This document shows positions 13,201 through 22,084 of a stretch of 64,000 nt of DNA, piece after piece. The notes under the pieces are model-generated. The model had not been told where the DNA came from. It did not search any database and was given only the letters and a program-made list of their open reading frames with translations. The translations under genes and the position numbers were made by a program. Origin of the DNA: Heterotrichella gracilis (Eukaryota; Sar; Xanthophyceae; Tribonematales; Xanthonemataceae); assembly GCA_032358255.1 (NCBI GenBank), contig JAULBX010032146.1, forward strand, positions 62,001-126,000, given 5' to 3'. How positions within the stretch are numbered: the first letter of the stretch is position 1; every line of letters starts with the position of its first letter.

Positions 13201-16007
13201 CCTCCACCCACACACTTTGCCACCCTTCCCCCCGCCCATCCACCTGGCACATCATGCACTTGCACCAACGCCCATCCCACCCACCCACCCCACCCCCCGC
13301 CGCAGGACTGGCACCTGGTCTGCTCCACCAAGAAAGCCCACCGCTACCGACCCCCACCGGTGGCTTCCGCCCAGCTCCTGCGGGAGGTGGCTGCGGAACA
13401 CCTCAAGGCTGCCGCGGACAGGGGGTGGGGGGTGGCGTTGGGGAGGGCGGGGGCGCACTATGCGCAGCTGCGGGGGGCGGTGGGGGGCCTGGCGGGGCTG
13501 GATGCGCTTGGGTCGCTGGCGGCTGTGGGGCGGGGCGAGGGGTGGGTGGTGGGGACCGGGCGTGGGGGGTGTTTGGCTGTGTACCCATAGAGACATGATG
13601 GTATTTTAGACACTCTGGTGGTCCATCAGTCAGCAGGATGCGGTTGCTGAGGGTGCTGTGGCATGCACTGATATAGGGTTGAGGTTTTCCTGAGGCGCTA
13701 ACTGTGGTGGGTGTGATGGGGAGCACGCACCCTGGAACGTATCGCAGGGAGTCGTGTTCCATTGAACCCTATGCAGCCTCCCTCTCCCCTCACCAAACTC
13801 CCTCCCCTTTCCCGCAGCTACACCCGTCCAGAATTTGTGCCCGAGGACGCCCCCTCCCAATTGCACATTCAGGGGGGCCGCCACCCAGTGCTGGATATGG
13901 CCCTGGAGGGGGGGGTCGTGCCAAATGACACGCATTTGAGCGGTGACGGCATGCGCGCCATGATCATCACAGGCCCCAACATGGGTGGCAAGAGCTGCTT
14001 CATCCGCCAGGCGGCGCTGATCGCTATCATGGCGCAGGTGGGAAAGGTTCGGTTAGGGTAATGTTTTAGGAGACTAGGGCATGGTCTTTAATTCGACAGG
14101 CGGTGCTGATTGCGTCATGGCGCAGGTGGGTAGGGTTTGGGTTGGGGTAATGGGTATTTTGGGGGAGAAGGGCAGGGTTTTAATCGTTCAGCGGCGCTGA
14201 TTGCTATCATGGCGCAGATGATTCGTGTGCTCACCCATAGGATTCATGTGCAACGTCTAGGTTGGACGCATTGTCACACAGCCATGCATCGCATTTCAAA
14301 TTCTTTCTGCTTCATAATTCATGTTTCTCCCTGGAGCAATGATCAGCCTAGTGCACCTGCCAATGGTACTGCCCGCTTACAGCTTTTTCCAATCCCAGGT
14401 TGGCTCCCTGGTCCCCGCCACCTCCTGCCACCTGCACGTGATGGACGCTGTGTTCACGCGCCTGGGAGCAGTAATAATATCATAGAAATAATTCGCTGTG
14501 TCCCCATCCCCAGGTTGGCTCCCTGGTCCCCGCCACCTCCTGCCGCCTGCACGTGGTGGACGCTGTGTTCACGCGCATGGGAGCTAGTGACAACCTGGCA
14601 CAGGGCAGGAGCACCTTCCTCGAGGAGCTGACCGAGGCCTCGGAGATACTGGCTAAGGCAACCAGCAGGTGGGGATTAACTACCTAGGTAATTAGGGTTT
14701 ATGGGGAGGATTTTAGATTGAGCAGCTGACTGAGGCCTTGGAGATACTGTATGCAACAAGCAGGTGGTGGTTAGGGTTGATGGGGAGGGCTTTAGATTCA
14801 GGTAGGGCTTCATCCCGGTGCTGCACTCAGTATGGTGCTTCCACTGTTGGAAGTACGGCCGTACCTCCAGTAATGGAAGGTTTACTGCTATGCGACCAAA
14901 CATAGTAATATATTTCTGGATCCGAATACACCACTTCTGATGCCTTTGATGCTACCCTGCACATTTTTACCCGGTGTGGTGTGTAATGGTACCCTGGCTA
15001 CGCCACCTCACACACCATTGCCAGGGCCCTAATTCCACCCGCCCTGCCCCCTCCAAATGCAGGTCATTGGTCATCATCGATGAGCTGGGCAGGGGCACCT
15101 CCACCCACGACGGGGTGGCCATCGCCTGCGCCACCCTCTCCCACATCACCAACACAATCCGCTGCCCCACCCTCTTTGTCACGCACTACCCACAGGTCAC
15201 CCAGCTGGCTCGGGAGCAGGGGGATGCTGTGGGGGCCTGGTACATGTCGTACCTGCAGGAGGGGGGTGAGGAGGGGGGGTCAGGCTCCTCCAGCCCGGGT
15301 GCGAATGTGGAGAATGTGCCGGTGAATGGTGGGGTGTTGACGGGGAGGGCAGGTGAGGAGGCGGCCACTGTTGCATTGTGGCATTTCGTGGTGAAGTGTG
15401 TGCTTTGCATGGCCTAATTGTGCATGTGGGTTGGGCGCAACGATAAGCATGGGATTGGTCGGGTGGTCGTGTATGTGGCTGTGTATGTGATTGAGCAGGT
15501 GGTTACACAATGTGATTGCGCATGCATTGGCCTCATGATTGAGACTTTGCGCCACCCTTAACCCTCAACCCCATTGACGCTGGCCCTTTCTGGTACGTAG
15601 GGGCAACTGCCAAGCCTGTGGGTGCTCCAGCAATTCCCCAAATCACGTTCTTATACAAGCTGGTCCCGGGGGTAGCGGACAGGAGTTTTGGCCTCAACGT
15701 GGCGCGCATGGCGCACCTGCCTCAGTCTGTCATACAGCGCGCGGCGGTGAAATCGCTGGAAATGGATCGCATTTCGGAGGGGCAGACAGGAAAATCCCTG
15801 GAAATGGAGTGCATTTCCGGGGGCCATGGGGTCACTGCGCTGCAGGAGAGGGGTGGGAAGGGGTTGGGGGTGGGGACTGAGGAGGGGGGTCTGCGGGAGT
15901 TGAGGGGCGCTATGGAGAAGGTGCGGCGGGTGCTGCAGGTGGCATCAGAGTGTGGTGCTGCAGCTGCTGTGGAGGGGCTCAGGGAGCTGCAAGGGGAATG
16001 CAGATGA
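7249..16007 (+). CDS. MSH3: DNA mismatch repair protein MSH3
   Basis: MutS homologue. As MutSbeta with MSH2 in the nucleus, the family recognises insertion/deletion loops. Sixteen exons join in frame to 1162 aa: 7249-7341, 7692-7923, 8159-8430, 8858-8908, 9412-9627, 9907-10121, 10433-10647, 11031-11214, 11700-11884, 12187-12437, 12783-13049, 13306-13541, 13818-14037, 14514-14668, 15063-15352, 15601-16007. The N-terminus has a PCNA-binding PIP box (QLSLASFF). The mismatch-binding domain follows with [20 protein letters not shown] and [15 protein letters not shown]; the latter favours MSH3 over MSH6. The core domain has [14 protein letters not shown]. The ATPase has Walker A GPNMGGKS (about 13975), [12 protein letters not shown], Walker [16 protein letters not shown] and FVTHYP. 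Acidic or glycine-rich stretches are longer than in animal MSH3. The start ATG 7249 lies directly before the PIP box, as in relatives. Introns are G-rich after the donor and hold many exon echoes. Confidence 0.95.
9066..9292 (+). repeat. Two exon echoes upstream of MSH3 exon 5
   Basis: The start of exon 5 (9412-9627, coding [16 protein letters not shown]) has a close copy at about 9198-9292 with its own AG, reading [17 protein letters not shown] much more decayed copy ends near 9095 (around the bases for HVRRLVMA). The copies repeat every 200-211 bases, intron included. The third copy is taken as the real exon because [12 protein letters not shown] is the conserved family form and its frame stays open. 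Confidence 0.85.
11516..11585 (+). repeat. Exon echo of MSH3 exon 9
   Basis: CAGGCAATTGGAGATTCTGC and about 50 further bases copy the start of the exon at 11700 ([14 protein letters not shown]). After the SER codons the copy loses the frame. Spacing to the real exon is about 182 bases. Confidence 0.85.
11947..12070 (+). repeat. Two echoes of the 3-prime edge of MSH3 exon 9
   Basis: The exon end [11 protein letters not shown] (about 11850-11884) recurs downstream as GCTCAGGAGCTGGCGGGGGC at about 11958-11982. A weaker copy, GATGCAGGAGCTAGCTGG, lies at about 12047-12066. Both are in the intron 11885-12186. Confidence 0.7.
12484..12530 (+). repeat. Echo of the 3-prime edge of MSH3 exon 10
   Basis: The exon end [11 protein letters not shown] plus donor (12403-12440) is copied as AAGCTGCTGCAGGATGCGG with GCCAGAGGTGAAG about 85 bases downstream. 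A small copy of the next exon start (GTCTGCCATTG) also occurs at about 12721, ahead of the real one at 12783. Confidence 0.8.
14090..14222 (+). repeat. Two echoes of the 3-prime edge of MSH3 exon 13
   Basis: The exon end coding AALIAIMAQ plus donor (14010-14050) recurs at about 14097-14155 (including the following intron GGGTAATG) and at about 14190-14219. The units are about 90 bases apart. They directly follow the exon carrying the Walker A motif. Confidence 0.8.
14394..14470 (+). repeat. Near-identical echo of MSH3 exon 14
   Basis: CCCAGGTTGGCTCCCTGGTC and about 55 further bases match the acceptor and start of exon 14 at 14510-14585 with only a few substitutions (R to H, V to M, M to L in [22 protein letters not shown]). 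The copy keeps an open frame for about 25 codons and then meets GCAGTAATAAT, which could act as a weak donor. Youngest echo in the gene by divergence. Confidence 0.85.
14719..14775 (+). repeat. Echo of the 3-prime edge of MSH3 exon 14
   Basis: The segment coding [13 protein letters not shown] plus donor (14630-14690) recurs as GAGCAGCTGACTGAGGCCTT onwards. It is followed by the same GTGG-TTAGGG-TGGGGAGG intron context. Spacing is about 92 bases. Confidence 0.8.
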
Positions 16008-17660
16008 AAGGGTTTTGGGGTTTGGGGTTTAGGGTAGTAGGTCGAAGTGAAAGTTAGAATGGGAGGTTTGGGGTTTAGAGTTTAGGGTGGCAGGATCAGA
16101 GCAGAAGCGAGAGGGGTGGCAGTCAGTGTTTGGAATTCTGTTTATAAGTCGGGTATCAACATTTGGTAGTGTTACCATGCAGCCTTTTAGCAAACTCTGT
16201 AATGCTGCAGGGATTGACATATGGGGCTAGATTAGAGTCAGCGTGAATGAACGTTCAATAGCCCAGTAGCATGCTATAGCTTCTTGCCTCTTTCTTTGGG
16301 AGGTAGACAGCAACATTTGCCGATGTGTTGTAACGCAAATGGTTCTGTTATGAATGCATATGCTAGGTTTGTGTGCAAATTGGGCCTTGGTAAATATTTC
16401 TTTGCTCATGACAATGGGGCCCAGTGCTGAAGGGCCAAGCTTGCAGCGCGCTTTGCCAGTGGGCCTCGTATGAGGTCATTTGCCCAGCCCAACAGCAGGC
16501 TCCGCATGCGGCATGGTCAGCCTGGCCCAGGGGCTGCGCAGCATGCTGTCGGAGTATGAGGTCACCGAGGCTGCATCCAGCTTGTAATAAATAAAAACTA
16601 CTTATTTACAGCCCGATTCTCTATAGTCTAAGATATATCAACTTGATGGCCTCCTGCGTGGAATGCCATTCCAGGCTCCCAGCCTCAGGCCATGCTGCTC
16701 AGTTGAGCGGCATCCGATCATCGAATGATCATACTATGGCGGCCACGTAGGCTCGCCTCACGCAGCCTAGCTGACACCATTATAACTATGGTACATGCTA
16801 GGAACACCACGGACTCCGGAAGCATCCGATTCCGCAGCATGACCAGTCCTGATGCCTCATGATCTCAGACCCCGGACAATCCATAAATCAATGATTGGGT
16901 CAATCAACAATATGGACAATTGATCGTCCATAAATCAATTTCAATCGTCTACAATCTATGGACATGCCAGTGCAGAATTCGTACTGGAATGATTGCGAGG
17001 AGCTCTCCGGCAGCTGACCTAGTCTCAGAGCAGACACAATAATTACTGCCTTAATGTGCCAAATGTGTTGCTCCTATACCTGGCCGCCTAGACAGACATG
17101 CCTAACAGCCGCTTATACAACAAGTTCAATACATGAGCCCCACCCACAAAGCAAAAGAACGACAATATGAAGGAACCACACTAGATTTTGACAAGATGGA
17201 AACGGTAGGAACAATATGCACAAATCAAATGCAAGGACAAGATGGAATCACCAGGCACACAGTGCCCTGGCATCGACAGGTTCACAGGGTTGGGTTCAGA
17301 AAAAACATGTGCAGCTTAGCCTAGTGCAGGAGAGTGTTGTATAAATTGTGAACTGTGACGTCAGAAACCTCAAATGAAATGTGCTTGCACACTTTGTTCA
17401 GATATACAGTGATGCTTGATGTTAAAGCAGGTGGAAAGCGAAAGGGGGGGGGGACATCACGGTAAAATCAGCTTAGATAAATACTCTACATGCACAGGAA
17501 AAGGCCTGGTCTAGTTGATGAGATACTGCCGACTGTATTACCCACAGATGCCATTGGTCCTGCTTGCATTTCAGGGCTAGGAGGAATCAAAGCCTACAAA
17601 TCTGCATGCCGACCGGATCAATAACGTGTCGCTGTGCTTTAGAATGAGGGCTGCGCATAA
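16008..17660. other. Spacer downstream of MSH3
   Basis: No gene supported. Degenerate TTTAGGG/TTTGGGG motif lies at 16015-16090 just after the MSH3 stop. A 14-base direct repeat (TCCATAAATCAAT) occurs near 16879 and 16928 in an AT-rich patch. A short open frame at 17133-17324 shows no conserved features. Confidence 0.5.
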
Positions 17661-17662
17661 TT

Positions 17663-18259
17663 TCAGCTCATGCGCCTCTTCTTGGGGTCTGGCTGGCCTG
17701 ACCCACCACCATCCTCCCCTCCACCCCCATGCGATGGACCAGCTCCTCCCCCACCTTCAGGCGGCTTACGGGTGGCGAAAGGGCTGAAGTCGATTCTTCT
17801 GGGCAGTACTGGGGGCGTGGCTATGTTGTCTCGCCTGCCAGGCACGCGCAAAGGCTGCTGCTCACCGGTGTCCTCAGCCCCTGACCCCTCAGCATCATCA
17901 GAATCAGAATCCTCTTCCTCGCTTTCATCCTCTTCTTCTTCTTCTTCCTCCTCCTCCTCCTCCTCCTCCCCCTCTTCCTCTTCCTCGAGAGGAACAGCAT
18001 CCCCTTTCCCCCCATCTACCGCATCACCTTCCTCGTAATGGTACTCCCCACAGCCTTCACACCAGCGACCAACGACTGGCTTTTCTTCCTGCCCTCCCCC
18101 ACACTGCCCTGGCTCATCACCGTCATCATCATGGTACTCCCCACAGTCGTCACACCAGGTCTGGCGCCTAGCGGCTTTGGCGGGCTCTGCATCTTCCGCT
18201 CCCCCCCATCCATCATCGTCATGGTAGTCCCCACAGTCGTCACACCAGGTCCCTGCCAT
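17663..18259 (-). CDS. Acidic protein with three WCxxCGxYH repeats
   Basis: I do not recognise a family. One uninterrupted frame of 198 codons runs from an ATG in a strong context (CACCATGGC) at 18259. Residues 5-17, 35-47 and 66-78 are three copies of a W-C-x-x-C-G-x-Y-H unit followed by acidic residues (TWCDDCGDYHDDDG, TWCDDCGEYHDDDG, RWCEGCGEYHYEEG), spaced 30-31 residues. A long Glu/Asp tract follows at about residues 93-122, then a Gly/Pro-rich tail ending in KKRRMS, which could be a nuclear signal. The C-x2-C-x3-H spacing suggests metal binding. WCxxC also resembles a thioredoxin-type redox motif, but no thioredoxin fold is visible. An upstream in-frame codon at 18319 would add 20 Cys-rich residues and is less likely. 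Function unknown. Confidence 0.6.
   Translation of the reverse strand: MAGTWCDDCGDYHDDDGWGGAEDAEPAKAARRQTWCDDCGEYHDDDGDEPGQCGGGQEEKPVVGRWCEGCGEYHYEEGDAVDGGKGDAVPLEEEEEGEEEEEEEEEEEEEDESEEEDSDSDDAEGSGAEDTGEQQPLRVPGRRDNIATPPVLPRRIDFSPFATRKPPEGGGGAGPSHGGGGEDGGGSGQPDPKKRRMS
17930..17992 (-). repeat. GAA/GAG microsatellite within coding sequence
   Basis: A purine-rich (on the minus strand) trinucleotide tract of mixed GAA and GAG codes the Glu run of the acidic protein. The other frames of this tract give long Lys/Arg or Ser runs, which are artefacts. Confidence 0.85.
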
Positions 18260-20100
18260 GGTGCAGCATGCGCAGCGCCCAAGCCTGTACCAAGTACAAC
18301 ACAAAAATGGGTGAGGCACTTCAAAACCCGTATTTGATTCAACTCAAAGCCCTTACTAATATTCTATGCCTTTGAGCGTCCTGTTGGGTTGCAGTGCCGT
18401 GTCAAGTTAACAGCTGCGCCAAGAAAACCATAATACCATTGCCGGGATGGTGCACAACAGTTTGAAAACCAGACCAGTTGAAATGTTTGCAACAAAAGAA
18501 TCAAGGTCACAGCAAGCTGTAGGGGTAGGGGGTACATAACGGGGCTTGCTTGACTAGCTGGGCACAGGAGTCTCGTCTCACCTTTGAACAATCCTCGTGC
18601 TAAGCAGCAGGTTTGCTCACTTGGGTGACGGAAGTGATGAGAGCTATACGCGGGTCTCGAACGTCCGCGACGCCTTGCAAGGCCAGGTCTGTGGTCTGTG
18701 GTCTTTTGTCGCCAAAGACAAACTGTGGGCACGGGTTTTCAAAAGGTCCATATGCATGCATGTCATGCCCAGAGCTGATATTGCTTGGAAGTACTTAGCA
18801 GTTCACGCATAAAACAGCCGGAACAAGCGTGGCCCTTACAAAAACAGTCTCACCAGTCTCGCTAGTAGATACGAGCCACTGAGTTTCGGCCATTTTTGAA
18901 AAATGGCGGCAAAACTAGCAGGCATGTGAGATGGAGCAAAAAACAAATAGTGGTTTTAGAAAACCATTTTACTTTTGGTACACAACACCAGGGAGGTTAG
19001 GCGTGACGCAGTGCACTTGCCAATTGGACCTTTTAAGACTTTATTGTATATGCATACACGAATGAGCTGCAGACTTGGCGTTTTCGACCCTGCCACGAGC
19101 AGCGGAGCGAGTGACACACTGCAGGCTAGACGCTGGCTCCTTCTGAACAAGCCTACTCCATTGGCCTCTCCAACGACAGTTGGTTCGCATAAGGTATGCC
19201 ACCAAAGTGGTTGTTCTGGACAATTTGTGCCGAGTATGGTACTTGCTTTTGGCTACCTTTGGCTACCTCGTTGTTTTTACGAGACATATCTGAGGTGCAA
19301 CTTATTTTGCCACGGCCAGCACAGCAGGCCCAACGGCTCGGTGACACTGGTCTAGTATCGAACCTCTATGTATCACGCTGCTTAAAAGCACAGTCGTCGA
19401 CCTTGACCTGCGTATCATCAATCGTGCAGCCTTGAAATTTTGCATATGCATGCATGCATGTGCGCCGCAAGCTCCGGACTCCGAAAGGGGTTGTGACTCA
19501 AGGTGACAGCCCACCGTTGGTACGCTTACACCCTAACAAGCACCAATCCCTCCCACTGTACAAACGTTGAATGTGGTGCAGGGCTTGCTGGGCGTGGCAG
19601 CTGTCACCGGGCAAAGGACCCAACTCAGCAGTCGGAGCTATGGCTTGGGGCACACCCACCACTCCCTGTTGCCCCGTCACAAACTCGCTGCACCGTTGCA
19701 GGTGGGTTGCAGTCTTGCGTGTAATACCACTGTGTATTGCAGCTGCATGACAGCTCGGGGCGCAAACAACGAGGCATGCATGGCATTCTGCCAACCTGGT
19801 ATCCACTGGCTTGTCTGTCGGCACCCACACTCAGTCTACATGCGCTGGCGGTCAAGCACTGCTACGCATTACTGATAAGGCAACCGCCCAGTAGGCATAG
19901 TCAGCGCCCTACTACTTACCCTAAGCTAAGGGTATTCTGGGGTACAGTCATGACCCTTGACTATGGTATGCCTGACTGGAGTCCCGGGCCGGACAATGTA
20001 GTACATTTCGGAATTGTAAAGTACCTGTGGCACATCTACTGTAGATTTGCAGACCCGCTGCATCACTTTCTGTCAAACCATTTATACACTGTTCTGTACA
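18260..20100. other. Poorly resolved region upstream of the P-loop gene
   Basis: Open segments exist on the plus strand, for example SYTRVSNVRDALQGQVCG near 18642-18695, RLGVFDPATSSGASDTLQAR near 19070-19130, and a segment between AG near 19583 and GT near 19700. They could be exons of the gene that ends at 20980 or of another gene. I cannot join them in phase with confidence. A TGCATGCATGCA tract lies at about 19445. Confidence 0.35.
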
Positions 20101-20980
20101 CGTCCAGGCTTCTTGGCAGGGGTCTGCCCCTCAGCAGGGCTTCAGCCCACGACTGCAAGCACCCAGTAGCAGCCAACCACGACCCCGGCAGAAGGATGTT
20201 AAAGACATATATGGCAGACAGGCCGAGTTGCAGGCTCTGGAAACCTGGCTTGCTGGCCAGTCAAGCAGCATGGGGCTGATGCTTGGCCTTCCTGGTTGCG
20301 GCAAAGACACCATTGTGAATGCGTTTGTGGCTGGAAAAGACAGCGTGTTGCACTTTGACTGTTCTATGGTATTCCCCAGTCGCCCGCACGTTTGGGCAGC
20401 AGCTGGCAAAAGACGTGCTGTTCAAGTATGAAGAGCAGCTTGCTCTCAACCTTTCGGAGGCCAATGGTGAGGGACATGTGAGGGAGTGACCAGCCCCTGA
20501 GACTGGATCTCACCTACTATTTGCCTTTTGAACCAACGCCCGTATACTTGATGTGGGGAGCGTAGCTGCTTACTAATTTTTTTAATTCCTTTTATTGCAG
20601 AGGTCTACAAGTTCTTTAATTTTTGCTTTCAGAGCCTGAACCTTTTCTGGGGCAGGCTTAAGCAAGCACAACACAGCCATTTGCCTGGAAAAACGCTAGA
20701 GCCAAGGGAGTTGGGCGATGTGTTTGAAGATGCAAAGCAGGCGCCTGAGTCAGTCAGGCTGTTCAGGAGGCTGTTCAGCAGCCCGAGCAAGGCCAACAGG
20801 CGCCTGGAGCAGAAGCTTCAAAGCAGGGGTTGCAGGGGTTCAGGGGTAGCTGCTGAGCTCTTCCCTGAGCCTGTGGCGGCTCATTGGGTTGCGCTCCCAA
20901 GGGTCAAGGTGGAGGGTGGTGGCCACCCACATGCACAGCCTGAAGCAGCCAGTTCTTCAAAGAAGCTGCGCCGAGGGTAG
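20100..20980 (+). CDS. P-loop NTPase-like protein, 3-prime part
   Basis: Last exons of a gene whose 5-prime end I cannot place. An exon ending at 20466 reads VKDIYGRQAELQALETWLAG, then GLMLGLPGCGKDTIVNAF, a Walker A-like loop (G-x4-GK-D-T) about 20 residues after a YGRQAEL element, as in AAA/STAND and ORC/Cdc6-type ATPases. At about 20368-20373 the frame changes within a C run: DSVLHFDCSMVFP switches to RTFGQQLAKDVLFKYEEQLA, so one C appears to be extra. The final exon 20601-20980 joins in phase (LSEANEVYKFFNFCFQSLN) and ends TAG after a Lys/Arg-rich tail (SSSKKLRRG). No Walker B was identified. Origin-recognition subunit 5 was considered but the C-terminal part does not convince me. Confidence 0.45.
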
Positions 20981-22084
20981 GATGGATTCCCGGTGCAGCA
21001 ATGATAGCCACCCAGCTTGGAGTTGTATCAGCTTGGGGTTGTATCAGTCTGCAAGGTTGCTGCAACCCTTGTGGGCAGTTGGAAATTGTGAGAAGCGTTC
21101 TGTTGCAACCTGATAATTGTCTCGCCAGGCCTGGCCCGGTCCTGTTTCTGGCTTTTGGTTATGCTGCAGTAATTGTGGTCAGTCGCTAAGTTGTCTCATG
21201 TGTCTCAAACATTGGAGGTTGCATTTTTGCTTAGCCAGCACATTAGCAGCATTGTACTTGTTTTAGCAGGATGCAGGCCCGCGCGCTGGTGGGACAATAT
21301 TGACGTGGGTATACATGTCACCATTCCACGCAGGTTGTTGTTGCAAGCACCAAGTTTGCAGCTTTTTGCTCTGTATGTTGTTTAAGTACTGCTGTAGGAT
21401 GTAACGTTCGGTTTGCTTGCGTATTATTGTGCTTTTGCCATCTACTTGTAGCATTGTGGGACCTTATCCTGGTCCATATTATGGGAGAAACTTGCTCCAG
21501 TCCCATGGCAGCCCATGGCAGCCCAGCCAATAGCCTGTTGTGTCACACTACGCATGTGTTTCACATTTTATTCTGCTTGGGCAGAATGGCATTCAGCAAC
21601 CGTTGACCAGATCGAGCCTGGCGCTATTAGGGAAATGGTGCAATTTCTAATGCAAACATCATACTACACATAACAGCGGCGAGCTCAAAGTGCAACATGC
21701 AGAACCTCAGCGTCAGAGAGCCTCAAAGTGTTCAAAATTGGGATTATACACCACTGGTCACGCCAAAGTCACTAGTGGCACTACCTGAATTCATGTATGC
21801 TACCTAGTGGTGCATTATGCGCCACCCCTACCCTCAGGGTCTACAAAATTAAAAACAAACATACTGTACTTTGTATTTATTTAGCCTTCCACAGGTACTG
21901 TTACAGTACAAGACTCCTGAGTCAGAAGATCTGAAGATTGATCGTTTGCACAATGCGCACAATAGGACATGCCGTACACTGCTCCTGGACCACTAAAAAC
22001 CGACATTTGCGTAAAATGAATTAAGTGCGCGTTCAGCGAGTGACCTGATATGCGCGCAATGGAAATGCCTCATCCGCGTGCAAA
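20981..22084. other. Spacer
   Basis: No gene supported. AT-rich overall, with no long open frame showing family features. A short stretch near 21735-21800 repeats the word CTAGTGG and similar, without clear structure. Confidence 0.5.

Noticed and set aside
13118-13762. Several long overlapping frames around MSH3 exon 12
   Set aside because: Only the frame reading [18 protein letters not shown] joins in phase with both neighbours and matches MSH3.
17821-18015. Arg/Lys-rich open frame (RRRRRRRKKKKK)
   Set aside because: It is the shifted reading of the GAA/GAG tract that encodes the Glu run of the acidic protein on the same strand.
18597-18730. Plus-strand segment SYTRVSNVRDALQGQVCG as a telomere-binding POT1-like OB-fold exon
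   Set aside because: Some resemblance to the start of POT1 OB folds, but no following exon with the rest of the fold could be joined.
20196-20980. Assignment of the P-loop gene to ORC5
   Set aside because: Only the N-terminal GR-x-AEL and P-loop region fits. The C-terminal part shows none of the ORC5 features I know.
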